Shown here in pieces: positions 8,495 through 15,693 of a stretch of DNA of 64,000 bases (positions are counted from its first letter, which is position 1; the number at the start of each line of letters is the position of its first letter). Made by a program: the position numbers and the translations under genes. Location: positions 44,800 through 108,799 of the forward strand of contig NZ_CAMJOS010000007.1 of NCBI RefSeq assembly GCF_946407605.1, in the 5' to 3' direction. The stretch is from an uncultured Prevotella sp. GTDB taxonomy: Bacteria; Bacteroidota; Bacteroidia; Bacteroidales; Bacteroidaceae. A model generated the notes under the pieces. The model did no database searches, was not told the DNA's origin, and worked only from the letters and a program-made list of their open reading frames with translations.

Positions 8495-9895
8495 TTATAA
8501 GTCGCGACCAGGCTTCAGTTGTTCAGCATCGTCGAAAGTGAGGATGGCATTGCAGAGGGTGGCGGCAAGGTTAGAGCCGCCTTTTCTACCCTCAACGATA
8601 ATCTTTGGAATATCCTTGAAGGGTTTCACCATGTGTTTCGACTCCCTGACGTGTACAAATCCGACGGGGGCAGCAATGATACCAGCAGGATGGGCTTTGC
8701 CCTTACGAATCAGGTCGCATAGTTCCATGAGTGCCGTTGGTGCGTTGCCAAAGGCAAAGAGTGCATCGGGATGTTCCTCCACAGCCAGCCGGATGCCTGC
8801 CTGGGTACGGGTGATTCCCTGTGTGGCTGCCATTTCAGCTACACGTGGGTCAGACAGGTAGCACTTGGCCTCGATACCTAATCGCTGCAGAGCGCCCTTA
8901 CGGATGCCGCTGGTCACCATCGTGACATCGGTGATGATGGTGGTTAGTGTGCCGTTCTTTACCTTATTATATAATGTCTCTACAGCCAAAGAATCAGTAT
9001 AGAGGATATCCTCCATGTCGAAGTCGGCAGTTGTGTGGATGGCATGTAGCAGTGCCCATTTGTGGTCGAGGGGATAGTCCTGACGCTTCAGTTCGCTGGC
9101 GATGGTACGGAACGACTCCATCATAATCTGCTGACCTGGCTTAACGTCATTCTCTTTCTCTTCGCGGTAATAGCCGCGAGGCGTTATCATCTTACCCTCA
9201 GAAATATATGTCTGTGAGTTGCCAATCAGAATGACAGTAAACATATCGATGTCCTCTGGGTCAAAAGCGCCAAGTGTTGTGATCTTGATTTCTTCATCAT
9301 CTCGACCAGCCTGACGAACATAGCCCACAGGAGTCTCTACCGAGCGGACCTGTAAGAACAGTTCCACCAGGCGATACAACTGCCAGTAGCGTCCATGCGA
9401 CTTGGGGTTATAGATGGCTGTCACGAAGTCGCCTTCTGAGGCTGCCTTGATACGCCGCTCAATAACCTCCCAGGGGGTCATCAGGTCGGAAAGCGATATG
9501 ATGCACATGTCGTGACCAATAGGTGCTCCCAACAGCGAGGCAGCCTTTTGGAATGCCGAGATACCAGGAAGCGTCACGATCTCTATGTCAGACTGACGCG
9601 CCTGCTTCATCTCATAGATAAGTGGTGCCATACCATAGATGCCTGCATCGCCAGAGGAGATAACCACAACGGTCTTCTCCTGCTCTGCCAGCGCAAAAGC
9701 CTGTTCTGCTCGTTCACGCTCTTTCTTCATGCCTGTATCTACGCACTCGCAGCCCGGCTTCAAGTATGGCTCTACAAACTGGAAGTAATACTTATAGCCT
9801 ACTACGACATCGGCCTCTCTGACGGCCTCCATCACGGCAGGAGTGATGTCCTCACGACTGCCTGGTCCTATGCCTGCAATAATTATTTTCTTCAT
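8495..9895 (-). CDS. cbiH-cbiC: Fused precorrin-3B C17-methyltransferase / precorrin-8X methylmutase
   Basis: I take the ATG at 9895 (MKKIIIAGIGPGSREDITPA), giving 466 residues. An in-frame codon further upstream would lie inside the promoter. Residues 1 to about 240 are CbiH/CobJ, the ring-contracting C17-methyltransferase (ISSGDAGIYGMAPL, TLPGISAFQKAASLLGAPIG, AIYNPKSHGR). From about 255 it is CbiC/CobH, the methylmutase that makes cobyrinate (IHTTADFDMEDIL with the catalytic-type His, GNAPTALMELCDLI, AAPVGFVHVRESK). Fusing ring contraction to the final methyl shift is common in Bacteroidetes. It diverges from cobU across a 7-bp-period repeat and two facing promoter boxes. Confidence 0.93.
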   Translation of the reverse strand: MKKIIIAGIGPGSREDITPAVMEAVREADVVVGYKYYFQFVEPYLKPGCECVDTGMKKERERAEQAFALAEQEKTVVVISSGDAGIYGMAPLIYEMKQARQSDIEIVTLPGISAFQKAASLLGAPIGHDMCIISLSDLMTPWEVIERRIKAASEGDFVTAIYNPKSHGRYWQLYRLVELFLQVRSVETPVGYVRQAGRDDEEIKITTLGAFDPEDIDMFTVILIGNSQTYISEGKMITPRGYYREEKENDVKPGQQIMMESFRTIASELKRQDYPLDHKWALLHAIHTTADFDMEDILYTDSLAVETLYNKVKNGTLTTIITDVTMVTSGIRKGALQRLGIEAKCYLSDPRVAEMAATQGITRTQAGIRLAVEEHPDALFAFGNAPTALMELCDLIRKGKAHPAGIIAAPVGFVHVRESKHMVKPFKDIPKIIVEGRKGGSNLAATLCNAILTFDDAEQLKPGRDL

Positions 9896-9903
9896 ATCTG
9901 CTG

Positions 9904-9911
9904 CAAAGATA
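9904..9911 (-). promoter_or_regulatory. -7 box of cbiHC-cbiET
   Basis: The minus strand reads TATCTTTG, ending only 8 bases before the cbiHC ATG. The predicted transcript would have a leader of about 0-3 bases, so a riboswitch upstream of this operon is excluded if the box is real. Confidence 0.45.
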
Positions 9912-9918
9912 TAAAAAT

Positions 9919-9946
9919 AATTGATAATTGACAATTGATAATTGAT
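9919..9946. repeat. Seven-base-period array between cbiHC and cobU
   Basis: Four contiguous heptamers, AATTGAT, AATTGAC, AATTGAT, AATTGAT, lie between the two divergent promoter boxes. Related period-7 arrays occur at 12559, 14885, 47707, 57467, 57536 and 63510. Confidence 0.8.
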
Positions 9947-9955
9947 ATTTATTTG

Positions 9956-9963
9956 TATCTTTG
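9956..9963 (+). promoter_or_regulatory. -7 box of cobU-cobT-cobS
   Basis: TATCTTTG, 27 bases before the GTG used here as the cobU start. It overlaps the upstream in-frame TTG at 9961, which therefore cannot be the start codon. Confidence 0.55.
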
Positions 9964-9990
9964 CGGCATAAATCAGAAAATTATACGAAA

Positions 9991-10503
9991 GTGAAGAGGA
10001 AAATCATTCTGATAACGGGTGGTCAACGCTCAGGTAAGAGCAGTCAGGCAGAGCAGATGGCGTTAAGTCTTACGGACCATCCTGTCTATCTGGCTACGGC
10101 TCATATCTGGGATGACGAGTTTCGTGAACGGGTGCTTAAACATCAGGAGCGAAGGGGACCACAATGGACAAACATAGAAGAGGAAAAGGCCCTGAGTAAG
10201 CATGACCTCACTGGGCGTGTGGCTGTGATAGACTGTGTGACGTTGTGGTTGACGAACCTGTTCTTCGAAGATTCTGATGAGGATAAGGCGTTAGAAACAG
10301 CGAAAGCTGAGTTCGACCGTTTCACAGAACGCGATGCAACCTATATCTTTGTGACCAACGAGATAGGCAGCGGTGGTGTGAGCGAAAATGCCCTGCAAAG
10401 GAAGTTCACCGACCTGCAAGGCTGGATGAACCAGTATATTGCCTCGAAGGCTGACGAGGTGATACTCATGGTGAGCGGCATAGCCGTAAAGGTAAAAGGG
10501 TAA
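9991..10503 (+). CDS. cobU: Adenosylcobinamide kinase / adenosylcobinamide-phosphate guanylyltransferase
   Basis: CobU phosphorylates adenosylcobinamide and converts the product to adenosylcobinamide-GDP. The 170-residue product starts VKRKIILITGGQRSGKSSQA. GGQRSGKS is the P-loop at residues 9-16, and FVTNEIGSGGV is the second CobU signature. The frame is open back to TTG 9961, but that codon lies within the -7 box, so the GTG at 9991 is preferred. It opens a three-gene run with cobT (9 bases later) and cobS. Confidence 0.92.
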   Translation: MKRKIILITGGQRSGKSSQAEQMALSLTDHPVYLATAHIWDDEFRERVLKHQERRGPQWTNIEEEKALSKHDLTGRVAVIDCVTLWLTNLFFEDSDEDKALETAKAEFDRFTERDATYIFVTNEIGSGGVSENALQRKFTDLQGWMNQYIASKADEVILMVSGIAVKVKG

Positions 10504-10512
10504 AAAAGAAAT

Positions 10513-11559
10513 ATGAAGACATTCGATATACAAGCAACAGACAAATCGCTGCAGGCTGTCATTCAGGATAAGATTGACAACCTGAACAAACCCAAAGGCT
10601 CGCTTGGTAGGCTGGAGGAGTTGGCGATGCATATTTGTCTGATTCAGCAGACTCTGGAACCATCGTTGCAACATCCCTATCATCTGCTGTTAGGTGGTGA
10701 TCATGGCATAGAACGTGAAGGCGTGAGTGTGTCGCCACGTGAGGTGACTTGGCAACAGATGATCAACTTTACTCATGGTGGCGGAGGCGTCAATATGTTT
10801 TGTCGTCAGCATGGTTTCAAGTTACGCATCGTGGATGTGGGAGTGGACTACGACTTGAGTGATGAGCCAGGCATCATCCATCGAAAGATAGCACGTGGTA
10901 CGAAAAACTTCTTATACGGGCCCGCTATGACGGAAGAGGAGTTCAACAAGGCTATAGAGGTGGGTGCCGATCTTGTGGACGAGTGTATTTCCGAGGGATG
11001 TAATGTGCTGTGTATCGGAGAGATGGGCATCGGCAATACTTCGCCTTCCAGTATCTGGATGAGTCTGTTTGGCGATATCCCTCTGAAGGATTGCATTGGC
11101 GCAGGCGCAGGACTCGACAACGATGGTATCCGCCATAAATATGAGGTACTGACCAAGGCGTTGGAAGCCTATAAGACTTATAAAGCCAATGAGAACTGTA
11201 TACTTCCTCTGCAATACTTTGGAGGCTTCGAGATGATTGCCGCTATTGGTGCAATGTTGCGGGCTGCTGAACATCACCTTATCATATTAGTAGACGGTTT
11301 TATTATGACGGCATGTGCGCTGGCTGCCATTAGACTCTATCCTGCCTCGCAGGACTATATGATTTTTACCCATTGCGGCGATGAGAGTGGACATAAGATG
11401 ATGCTCGATATCATAGATGCCAAGCCGTTGCTGAACCTTGGATTAAGACTGGGTGAGGGAACAGGAGCCCTTTGTGCTTATCCTATCGTTGACAGCGCTG
11501 TACGAATGATAAATGAAATGAATAATTTCAAAGATGCAAGAATCACAAAATACTTCTAA
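10513..11559 (+). CDS. cobT: Nicotinate-nucleotide-dimethylbenzimidazole phosphoribosyltransferase
   Basis: CobT moves the phosphoribosyl group of nicotinate mononucleotide to the lower-ligand base, giving alpha-ribazole phosphate. The 348-residue protein has family blocks KPKGSLGRLEELA near the start, LLLGGDHGI, GEMGIGNTSPS and GAGAGLDNDGI in the middle, and LVDGFIMTACALAA, then SGHKMML and LGLRLGEGTGA with the catalytic Glu toward the end. It follows cobU closely and overlaps cobS by 26 bases. Which base is used cannot be read from the sequence. No bluB or bza genes are in the window. Confidence 0.94.
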   Translation: MKTFDIQATDKSLQAVIQDKIDNLNKPKGSLGRLEELAMHICLIQQTLEPSLQHPYHLLLGGDHGIEREGVSVSPREVTWQQMINFTHGGGGVNMFCRQHGFKLRIVDVGVDYDLSDEPGIIHRKIARGTKNFLYGPAMTEEEFNKAIEVGADLVDECISEGCNVLCIGEMGIGNTSPSSIWMSLFGDIPLKDCIGAGAGLDNDGIRHKYEVLTKALEAYKTYKANENCILPLQYFGGFEMIAAIGAMLRAAEHHLIILVDGFIMTACALAAIRLYPASQDYMIFTHCGDESGHKMMLDIIDAKPLLNLGLRLGEGTGALCAYPIVDSAVRMINEMNNFKDARITKYF

Positions 11560-12319
11560 GTTCTACGACCACCTCTGGGCGGCATTCATCTTCTTCACGC
11601 GTCTGCCTTTCTGGCGAGTATATCAGCCGCCCAAGTCATCATATGCCGCTGTGGTGGAATGGTGGCCACTCACAGGCTGGTTCATTGGTGGTGCGATGGC
11701 TGCCACCCTCTATTATGGCGCTATGGTGATGCCCTATGCCGTCGCCGTCATTGCCGCTATCGTCATTCGTCTACTCATCACAGGAGCCCTCCACGAAGAC
11801 GGACTCGCCGATTTCTTCGATGGCTTTGGCGGTGGGGGCTCAGACCGTCAGAGAATCCTCGACATCATGAAGGATTCACATATCGGCACCTATGGCGTAT
11901 TAAGTCTCATCCTCTACATTGCTCTCTTAGTGTTCGCACTCATCTCGATGTCACCCAAGATAGCTGCGCTAACCATCCTTGCCGCCAATCCATTTAGTAA
12001 GATGATTACGAGTATCATGGTCGTCATGATGCCCTATGCCAGAACGGAAGAGACAGCCAAGAACAAGACGGTATATAGGACTATTGATTGGAAAGCAGGT
12101 ATCAGTCTCTGTATTCAGGGCTTGTTGCCGCTAATAGCATTCCTATGGTATACAGGATTATCATGGGTGATGATTATCGTCGTGCCCTGCTTGGTGACGT
12201 GCTTACTTTGTTGGCTGATATGGCGCCGACTTCGAGGCTATACTGGAGACTGTTGTGGTGCCGTCTGTCTGCTAAGCGAATTATCGTTTTACTTGACGGT
12301 CTGCGCTTTAGTGGCATAA
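11534..12319 (+). CDS. cobS: Adenosylcobinamide-GDP ribazoletransferase (cobalamin synthase)
   Basis: CobS is the integral membrane enzyme that joins adenosylcobinamide-GDP to alpha-ribazole (phosphate). The 261-residue product starts with AAFIFFTRLPFW and contains GALHEDGLADFFDGFGGG, the metal-binding signature near residue 90, plus several membrane segments. The start lies inside the end of cobT (26-base overlap), which suggests coupling. Its 3' end overlaps the 3' end of convergent cbiB by 12 bases. In many Bacteroidales a cobC phosphatase accompanies cobS. None is present here. Confidence 0.93.
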   Translation: MQESQNTSKFYDHLWAAFIFFTRLPFWRVYQPPKSSYAAVVEWWPLTGWFIGGAMAATLYYGAMVMPYAVAVIAAIVIRLLITGALHEDGLADFFDGFGGGGSDRQRILDIMKDSHIGTYGVLSLILYIALLVFALISMSPKIAALTILAANPFSKMITSIMVVMMPYARTEETAKNKTVYRTIDWKAGISLCIQGLLPLIAFLWYTGLSWVMIIVVPCLVTCLLCWLIWRRLRGYTGDCCGAVCLLSELSFYLTVCALVA

Positions 12320-13267
12320 CCACAAGCTAAGAGCTGTGAGTACAACCATCAACACTTCTGCCGTTCTATTGATGCGAACGGCTTTTTTCATGTCTTCTGT
12401 GGTGAGTGGACGTTCGTTCTCCCCAATATAGGGTTTGGGAAACAGTTGTCCGAAGTAATAGTGTGGCCCTCCAAAGCGACAGTTCAGGATGCCAGCAAGG
12501 GCAGCTTCTGGGTAACCGCTATTGGGCGAGGCATGGTGTCTTCCGTTCTTACGAACGAAGTTGAAAATTGAGAATTTAAAATTAAGAATTGCGTGAGGCA
12601 ACACCATGAGTAGGGCCGTCAATCGTGCTGGGATATAGTTGGCGATATCGTCGATATGTGCTGCCCAGCAGCCGAAGTCACGATAGCGTTCTGTCTTATA
12701 GCCAATCATCGAGTCGAGGGTGTTCACCATCTTATAGGCCAACATGCCTGGCACGCCAATGATGGCGAACCAGAACAGGGGCGCGATGACACCGTCGCTC
12801 AGGTTCTCGGCGAGGGTCTCCAAGGCAGCCGTCCTCACCTCCTGAGCCGAGAGCTCTGAGGTGTCGCGTCCTACGATTCGTGCCACTTGCTTGCGTCCCT
12901 CTTCCAACGAACGATCTACGGCACGAAACACCTCCCTGACCTCACGAATCAAGGTGGTTCCTGCTAGACAGTAGAAAATGATAATGGAATCAAAGACCCA
13001 CTCCCAACCCCTCCCTGTAATGGAGGGGAGTAAATAGATGTAATGACGGATAAGATAAGTGGCTGCATATACAAATACAATGAGACCAACGGCAACGAGG
13101 GCTCCCTTGAGTTGTCGATGATTCCCTTTGTTTAATCTGTGATCGAAGAAAGCGATGGTTTTGCCAAACCACACCACAGGGTGGGGCAGTCTGGCTGGGT
13201 CGCCAAAGAGAAGGTCGAGCAGCCAACCTACAAGCAGGGATACTATGGCGACGATGCAGCTATCCAT
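12308..13267 (-). CDS. cbiB: Adenosylcobinamide-phosphate synthase, carrying two repeat-derived insertions
   Basis: CbiB is a membrane enzyme that amidates adenosylcobyric acid with (R)-1-amino-2-propanol phosphate. Recognisable parts are LLDLLFGDPARLPHPVVWFGK at the start, LAENLSDGVIAPLFW and MVNTLDSMIGYKTERYRDFG in the middle, and SPNSGYPEAALAGIL near the end. At 319 residues it has normal length, but two stretches look inserted. LPSITGRGWEWV (near residue 85) comes from a palindromic repeat at 12995-13033, and NFKFSIFNF (near residue 230) comes from a heptamer array at 12559-12593. Both keep the frame open. It overlaps cobD by 8 bases. Confidence 0.93.
   Translation of the reverse strand: MDSCIVAIVSLLVGWLLDLLFGDPARLPHPVVWFGKTIAFFDHRLNKGNHRQLKGALVAVGLIVFVYAATYLIRHYIYLLPSITGRGWEWVFDSIIIFYCLAGTTLIREVREVFRAVDRSLEEGRKQVARIVGRDTSELSAQEVRTAALETLAENLSDGVIAPLFWFAIIGVPGMLAYKMVNTLDSMIGYKTERYRDFGCWAAHIDDIANYIPARLTALLMVLPHAILNFKFSIFNFVRKNGRHHASPNSGYPEAALAGILNCRFGGPHYYFGQLFPKPYIGENERPLTTEDMKKAVRINRTAEVLMVVLTALSLWLCH
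12559..12593. repeat. Seven-base-period array inside cbiB
   Basis: Successive units AGTTGAA, AATTGAG, AATTTAA, AATTAAG and AATTGCG lie in frame within cbiB and encode part of the LNFKFSIFNF peptide. The array is five sevens, 35 bases. The composition is far more AT-rich than the gene around it. Confidence 0.75.
12995..13033. repeat. Palindromic dispersed-type repeat inside cbiB
   Basis: The plus strand has CCCCTCC at 13008-13014 and its complement GGAGGGG at 13022-13028, flanked by GACCCACTCCCAAC and GAGTAA. From memory, this CCCACTCCC-ACCCCTCCCT pattern resembles a palindromic repeat scattered through many Bacteroidales genomes. Here it is translated as LPSITGRGWEW. Confidence 0.7.
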
Positions 13268-14219
13268 TTGCTAAAAATTGATTAATTGCTGCAACGAGGG
13301 CATCATTCTCTTCTGGCGTCTGGGATGCAACGCGGAAGTGACGAGCCGTAAGGCCATTGAAATTGGAAGCATCGCGAATGAGCATACGATGTTCGCGCAC
13401 TAAATAATCCTTCAGTTCGGCAGCAGTACGCTTCGACAGTTTGCAAAGCATGAAGTTAGTTGATGTGCTGTCCACGGAGACTCCCTTCAAGGCTCTCAGC
13501 GATTTGTACAACTGTAATGTCTCGTTGAGATCTGGCTTACAAGGCTTCTTGTTTTCCAGCAAGAACTTTCCTGCCTCGATGGCCAACGCATTAACAGACC
13601 AAGGGCGCAGGTTCTGGCGAAGTTTCTCTGTAAACGGTTCACGAGCCGTGATAAAGCCCAACCGCAAGCCTGGTACCCCATAGGCTTTCGTCATGGAATG
13701 AATCTGAATAACGTTGTTCATCCTGACAGTTTCTTTGGCGCTGAGCATTGGCTGCAAGGTAGAATATTCATACGACTGGTCAATGACTACCAGGTTAAAG
13801 TTGCGTGCAAACATCTTCATCTCACTCTTCGAGTACACATGGCCATTGGGATTGTTGGGATTGCACAACCATAATGACGTCTGTTCTGGTTCTGAGTAGA
13901 ACATCTTACATGCGTCTTCGTATTCGCTAAACGTTGGTCCAAGGATAATATATTCGAAGGGGAAGGTCTGGGCAATGAGATAGATGGCCTCCGTAGCCCC
14001 ATTGGTTACGATGACCTGCTCAGGCTTGATACCCAAATGCTTGGCAATCATCTTTTCCAGCGACCATGCCTCTGGCTCTGGATAATGGCTTATCAGCTCA
14101 GGATGACTGGCAAGATGAGCCATCAAGTCCTGGTGGTCTTCGTGAACACAGATATTCGACGAGAAGTCGCTTCTGATGTCTTCGTATCTATAGGCATCGT
14201 CGCCGTGTCCCTTAATCAT
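13260..14219 (-). CDS. cobD: L-threonine-O-3-phosphate decarboxylase
   Basis: CobD is a PLP enzyme of the HisC-like aminotransferase fold. It makes (R)-1-amino-2-propanol phosphate, the linker that CbiB attaches. The 319-residue protein starts MIKGHGDDAYRYEDIRSDFSSN, the usual CobD N-terminus. VTNGATEAIYLIAQ forms the phosphate-binding region, LCNPNNPNGHVY the substrate side, and SMTKAYGVPGLRLGF contains the PLP Lys. It overlaps both neighbours by 8 bases (cbiB downstream, cbiP upstream), so the run is one operon. A histidinol-phosphate aminotransferase is the alternative, but the context settles it. Confidence 0.9.
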   Translation of the reverse strand: MIKGHGDDAYRYEDIRSDFSSNICVHEDHQDLMAHLASHPELISHYPEPEAWSLEKMIAKHLGIKPEQVIVTNGATEAIYLIAQTFPFEYIILGPTFSEYEDACKMFYSEPEQTSLWLCNPNNPNGHVYSKSEMKMFARNFNLVVIDQSYEYSTLQPMLSAKETVRMNNVIQIHSMTKAYGVPGLRLGFITAREPFTEKLRQNLRPWSVNALAIEAGKFLLENKKPCKPDLNETLQLYKSLRALKGVSVDSTSTNFMLCKLSKRTAAELKDYLVREHRMLIRDASNFNGLTARHFRVASQTPEENDALVAAINQFLANG

Positions 14220-15693
14220 TACTTGAGAGTATTTGGTAAATTCGTTCTATATCAACATATTGTCGTACATGGGCAGCCAGCTTATCGTATTGTGTTTCTT
14301 TGAAAACTTGGGGATCCTGAGCGGAAGCAAATTTTTCACTCTTCACTTTTCCTTTTTCCCTCAAAATGTGCTCAATGACGGGGGCATTATCCAGGAAACC
14401 GTGGATATAGGTGCCGATGCAATGATCAGTCTGGAGAATTATCTCATTGGTATCGCTCACGCCCTGGTGTATCTCGTAACCCTGACACTTCTGCCCCTCA
14501 AATTGGAAGGTGACCTGACGAGTGGTTTTCTCCTGCGTCATCGTGGTGTGGATAGGCAGCAGGCCGAGGCCAGGCAGACGCTTGATGCTGCCCTCGATGC
14601 CCTCGGGGTCTTCGACAGTCTGTCCCAACATCTGATAGCCGCCGCAGATGCCTATCACCATCTTTCCGTCTCGATGAGCCCTGAGAATGGCCTGAGCACA
14701 ACCGTTGCGTCGCAGCTCCAACAGGTCGTCGAGCGTTGACTTCGTGCCAGGCAGTATAATGATGTCGGCCTGTTCGATATCCTTGATGTTGTTGGTATAG
14801 AAGAGGTTGACGCGGGGGTCGCGCTCCAGTGTATCGAAATCGGTATAATTGCTGATATGGCGCAATAGGATGACAGCTACATTTAGTTGAGAGTTGAGAG
14901 TTGAAAGTTGAGAGTTCTTCTTAGCGAGATTGACACTATCTTCCTCGTCGATATAGATGTCTTTATAATAAGGTATGACACCCAACACAGGCACGCTGCA
15001 GATATCCTCCAGCATTCGCCGACCCTCATCGAAAAGCCGCATGTCGCCCCTGAACTTATTGATGATGATGCCTTTGATAAGCTTGCGGTCCTCGGGCGAC
15101 TGCAACATGATGCTGCCATAGACAGAGGCAAAGACGCCACCTCGATCTATATCGCCCACCAGGATGACGTCGGCCTTGGCATGTTGCGCCATCGACATGT
15201 TTACCAAGTCCCTGTCCTTCAGGTTGATTTCGGCAATGCTGCCTGCGCCCTCCATCACGATAGGGTTATAGCGCGAAGCCAGGCGATCGAAGGCGGCGTG
15301 GACCTCAGCGCGAAAATCTGGACCAGACAGCGAGGCTCCACCTCGCTGCACACAACCTTTGCGCCAATAATCATAGGCGTCTTTGTTGCCAAGGGGTTTG
15401 CCGTTGAGCACCACCTGACTGGTATGGTCTGAGTTGGGCTTGAGCAGCAGCGGGTTCATGTCAGTATGACAGGGAATGCCTGCCGCCTCGGCCTGTACGG
15501 CCTGAGCACGACCAATCTCCAGTCCCTCTGGCGTGGCGTAAGAGTTCAGCGCCATGTTCTGCGCCTTGAAAGGGGCAGGATGATAGCCGTCCTGACGGAA
15601 GATGCGACAGAAGGCGGCAGCCACGATGCTCTTGCCAACATCGCTGCCTGTGCCTGCGAACATGATAGGGTGAAGGTATAGTTTAGAGTTCAT
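14212..15693 (-). CDS. cbiP: Cobyric acid synthase (glutamine-hydrolysing), with a heptamer-repeat insertion
   Basis: CbiP/CobQ amidates four side chains of adenosylcobyrinate a,c-diamide using glutamine and ATP. The 493-residue protein has the ATPase start IMFAGTGSDVGKS, the KAQNMALNSY signature, VLVGDIDRGGVFAS, and a C-terminal class I glutaminase domain with IGICGGYQMLG (nucleophile Cys) and the His in GYEIHQG. Between the two domains, NSQLSTLNSQL is encoded by a period-7 array (14885-14917) and looks like an insertion in the linker. The gene overlaps cobD by 8 bases and cbiA by 11. Confidence 0.94.
   Translation of the reverse strand: MNSKLYLHPIMFAGTGSDVGKSIVAAAFCRIFRQDGYHPAPFKAQNMALNSYATPEGLEIGRAQAVQAEAAGIPCHTDMNPLLLKPNSDHTSQVVLNGKPLGNKDAYDYWRKGCVQRGGASLSGPDFRAEVHAAFDRLASRYNPIVMEGAGSIAEINLKDRDLVNMSMAQHAKADVILVGDIDRGGVFASVYGSIMLQSPEDRKLIKGIIINKFRGDMRLFDEGRRMLEDICSVPVLGVIPYYKDIYIDEEDSVNLAKKNSQLSTLNSQLNVAVILLRHISNYTDFDTLERDPRVNLFYTNNIKDIEQADIIILPGTKSTLDDLLELRRNGCAQAILRAHRDGKMVIGICGGYQMLGQTVEDPEGIEGSIKRLPGLGLLPIHTTMTQEKTTRQVTFQFEGQKCQGYEIHQGVSDTNEIILQTDHCIGTYIHGFLDNAPVIEHILREKGKVKSEKFASAQDPQVFKETQYDKLAAHVRQYVDIERIYQILSSND
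14885..14917. repeat. Seven-base-period array inside cbiP
   Basis: Units AGTTGAG, AGTTGAG, AGTTGAA, AGTTGAG and a partial AGTTC fill 33 bases and encode 11 residues (NSQLSTLNSQL on the minus strand). Thirty-three is a multiple of three, so the frame is preserved. Confidence 0.85.

Noticed and set aside
9961..9990. TTG at 9961 as cobU start
   Set aside because: The codon overlaps the TATCTTTG promoter box, so it would not be transcribed. GTG 9991 begins at the conserved P-loop strand.
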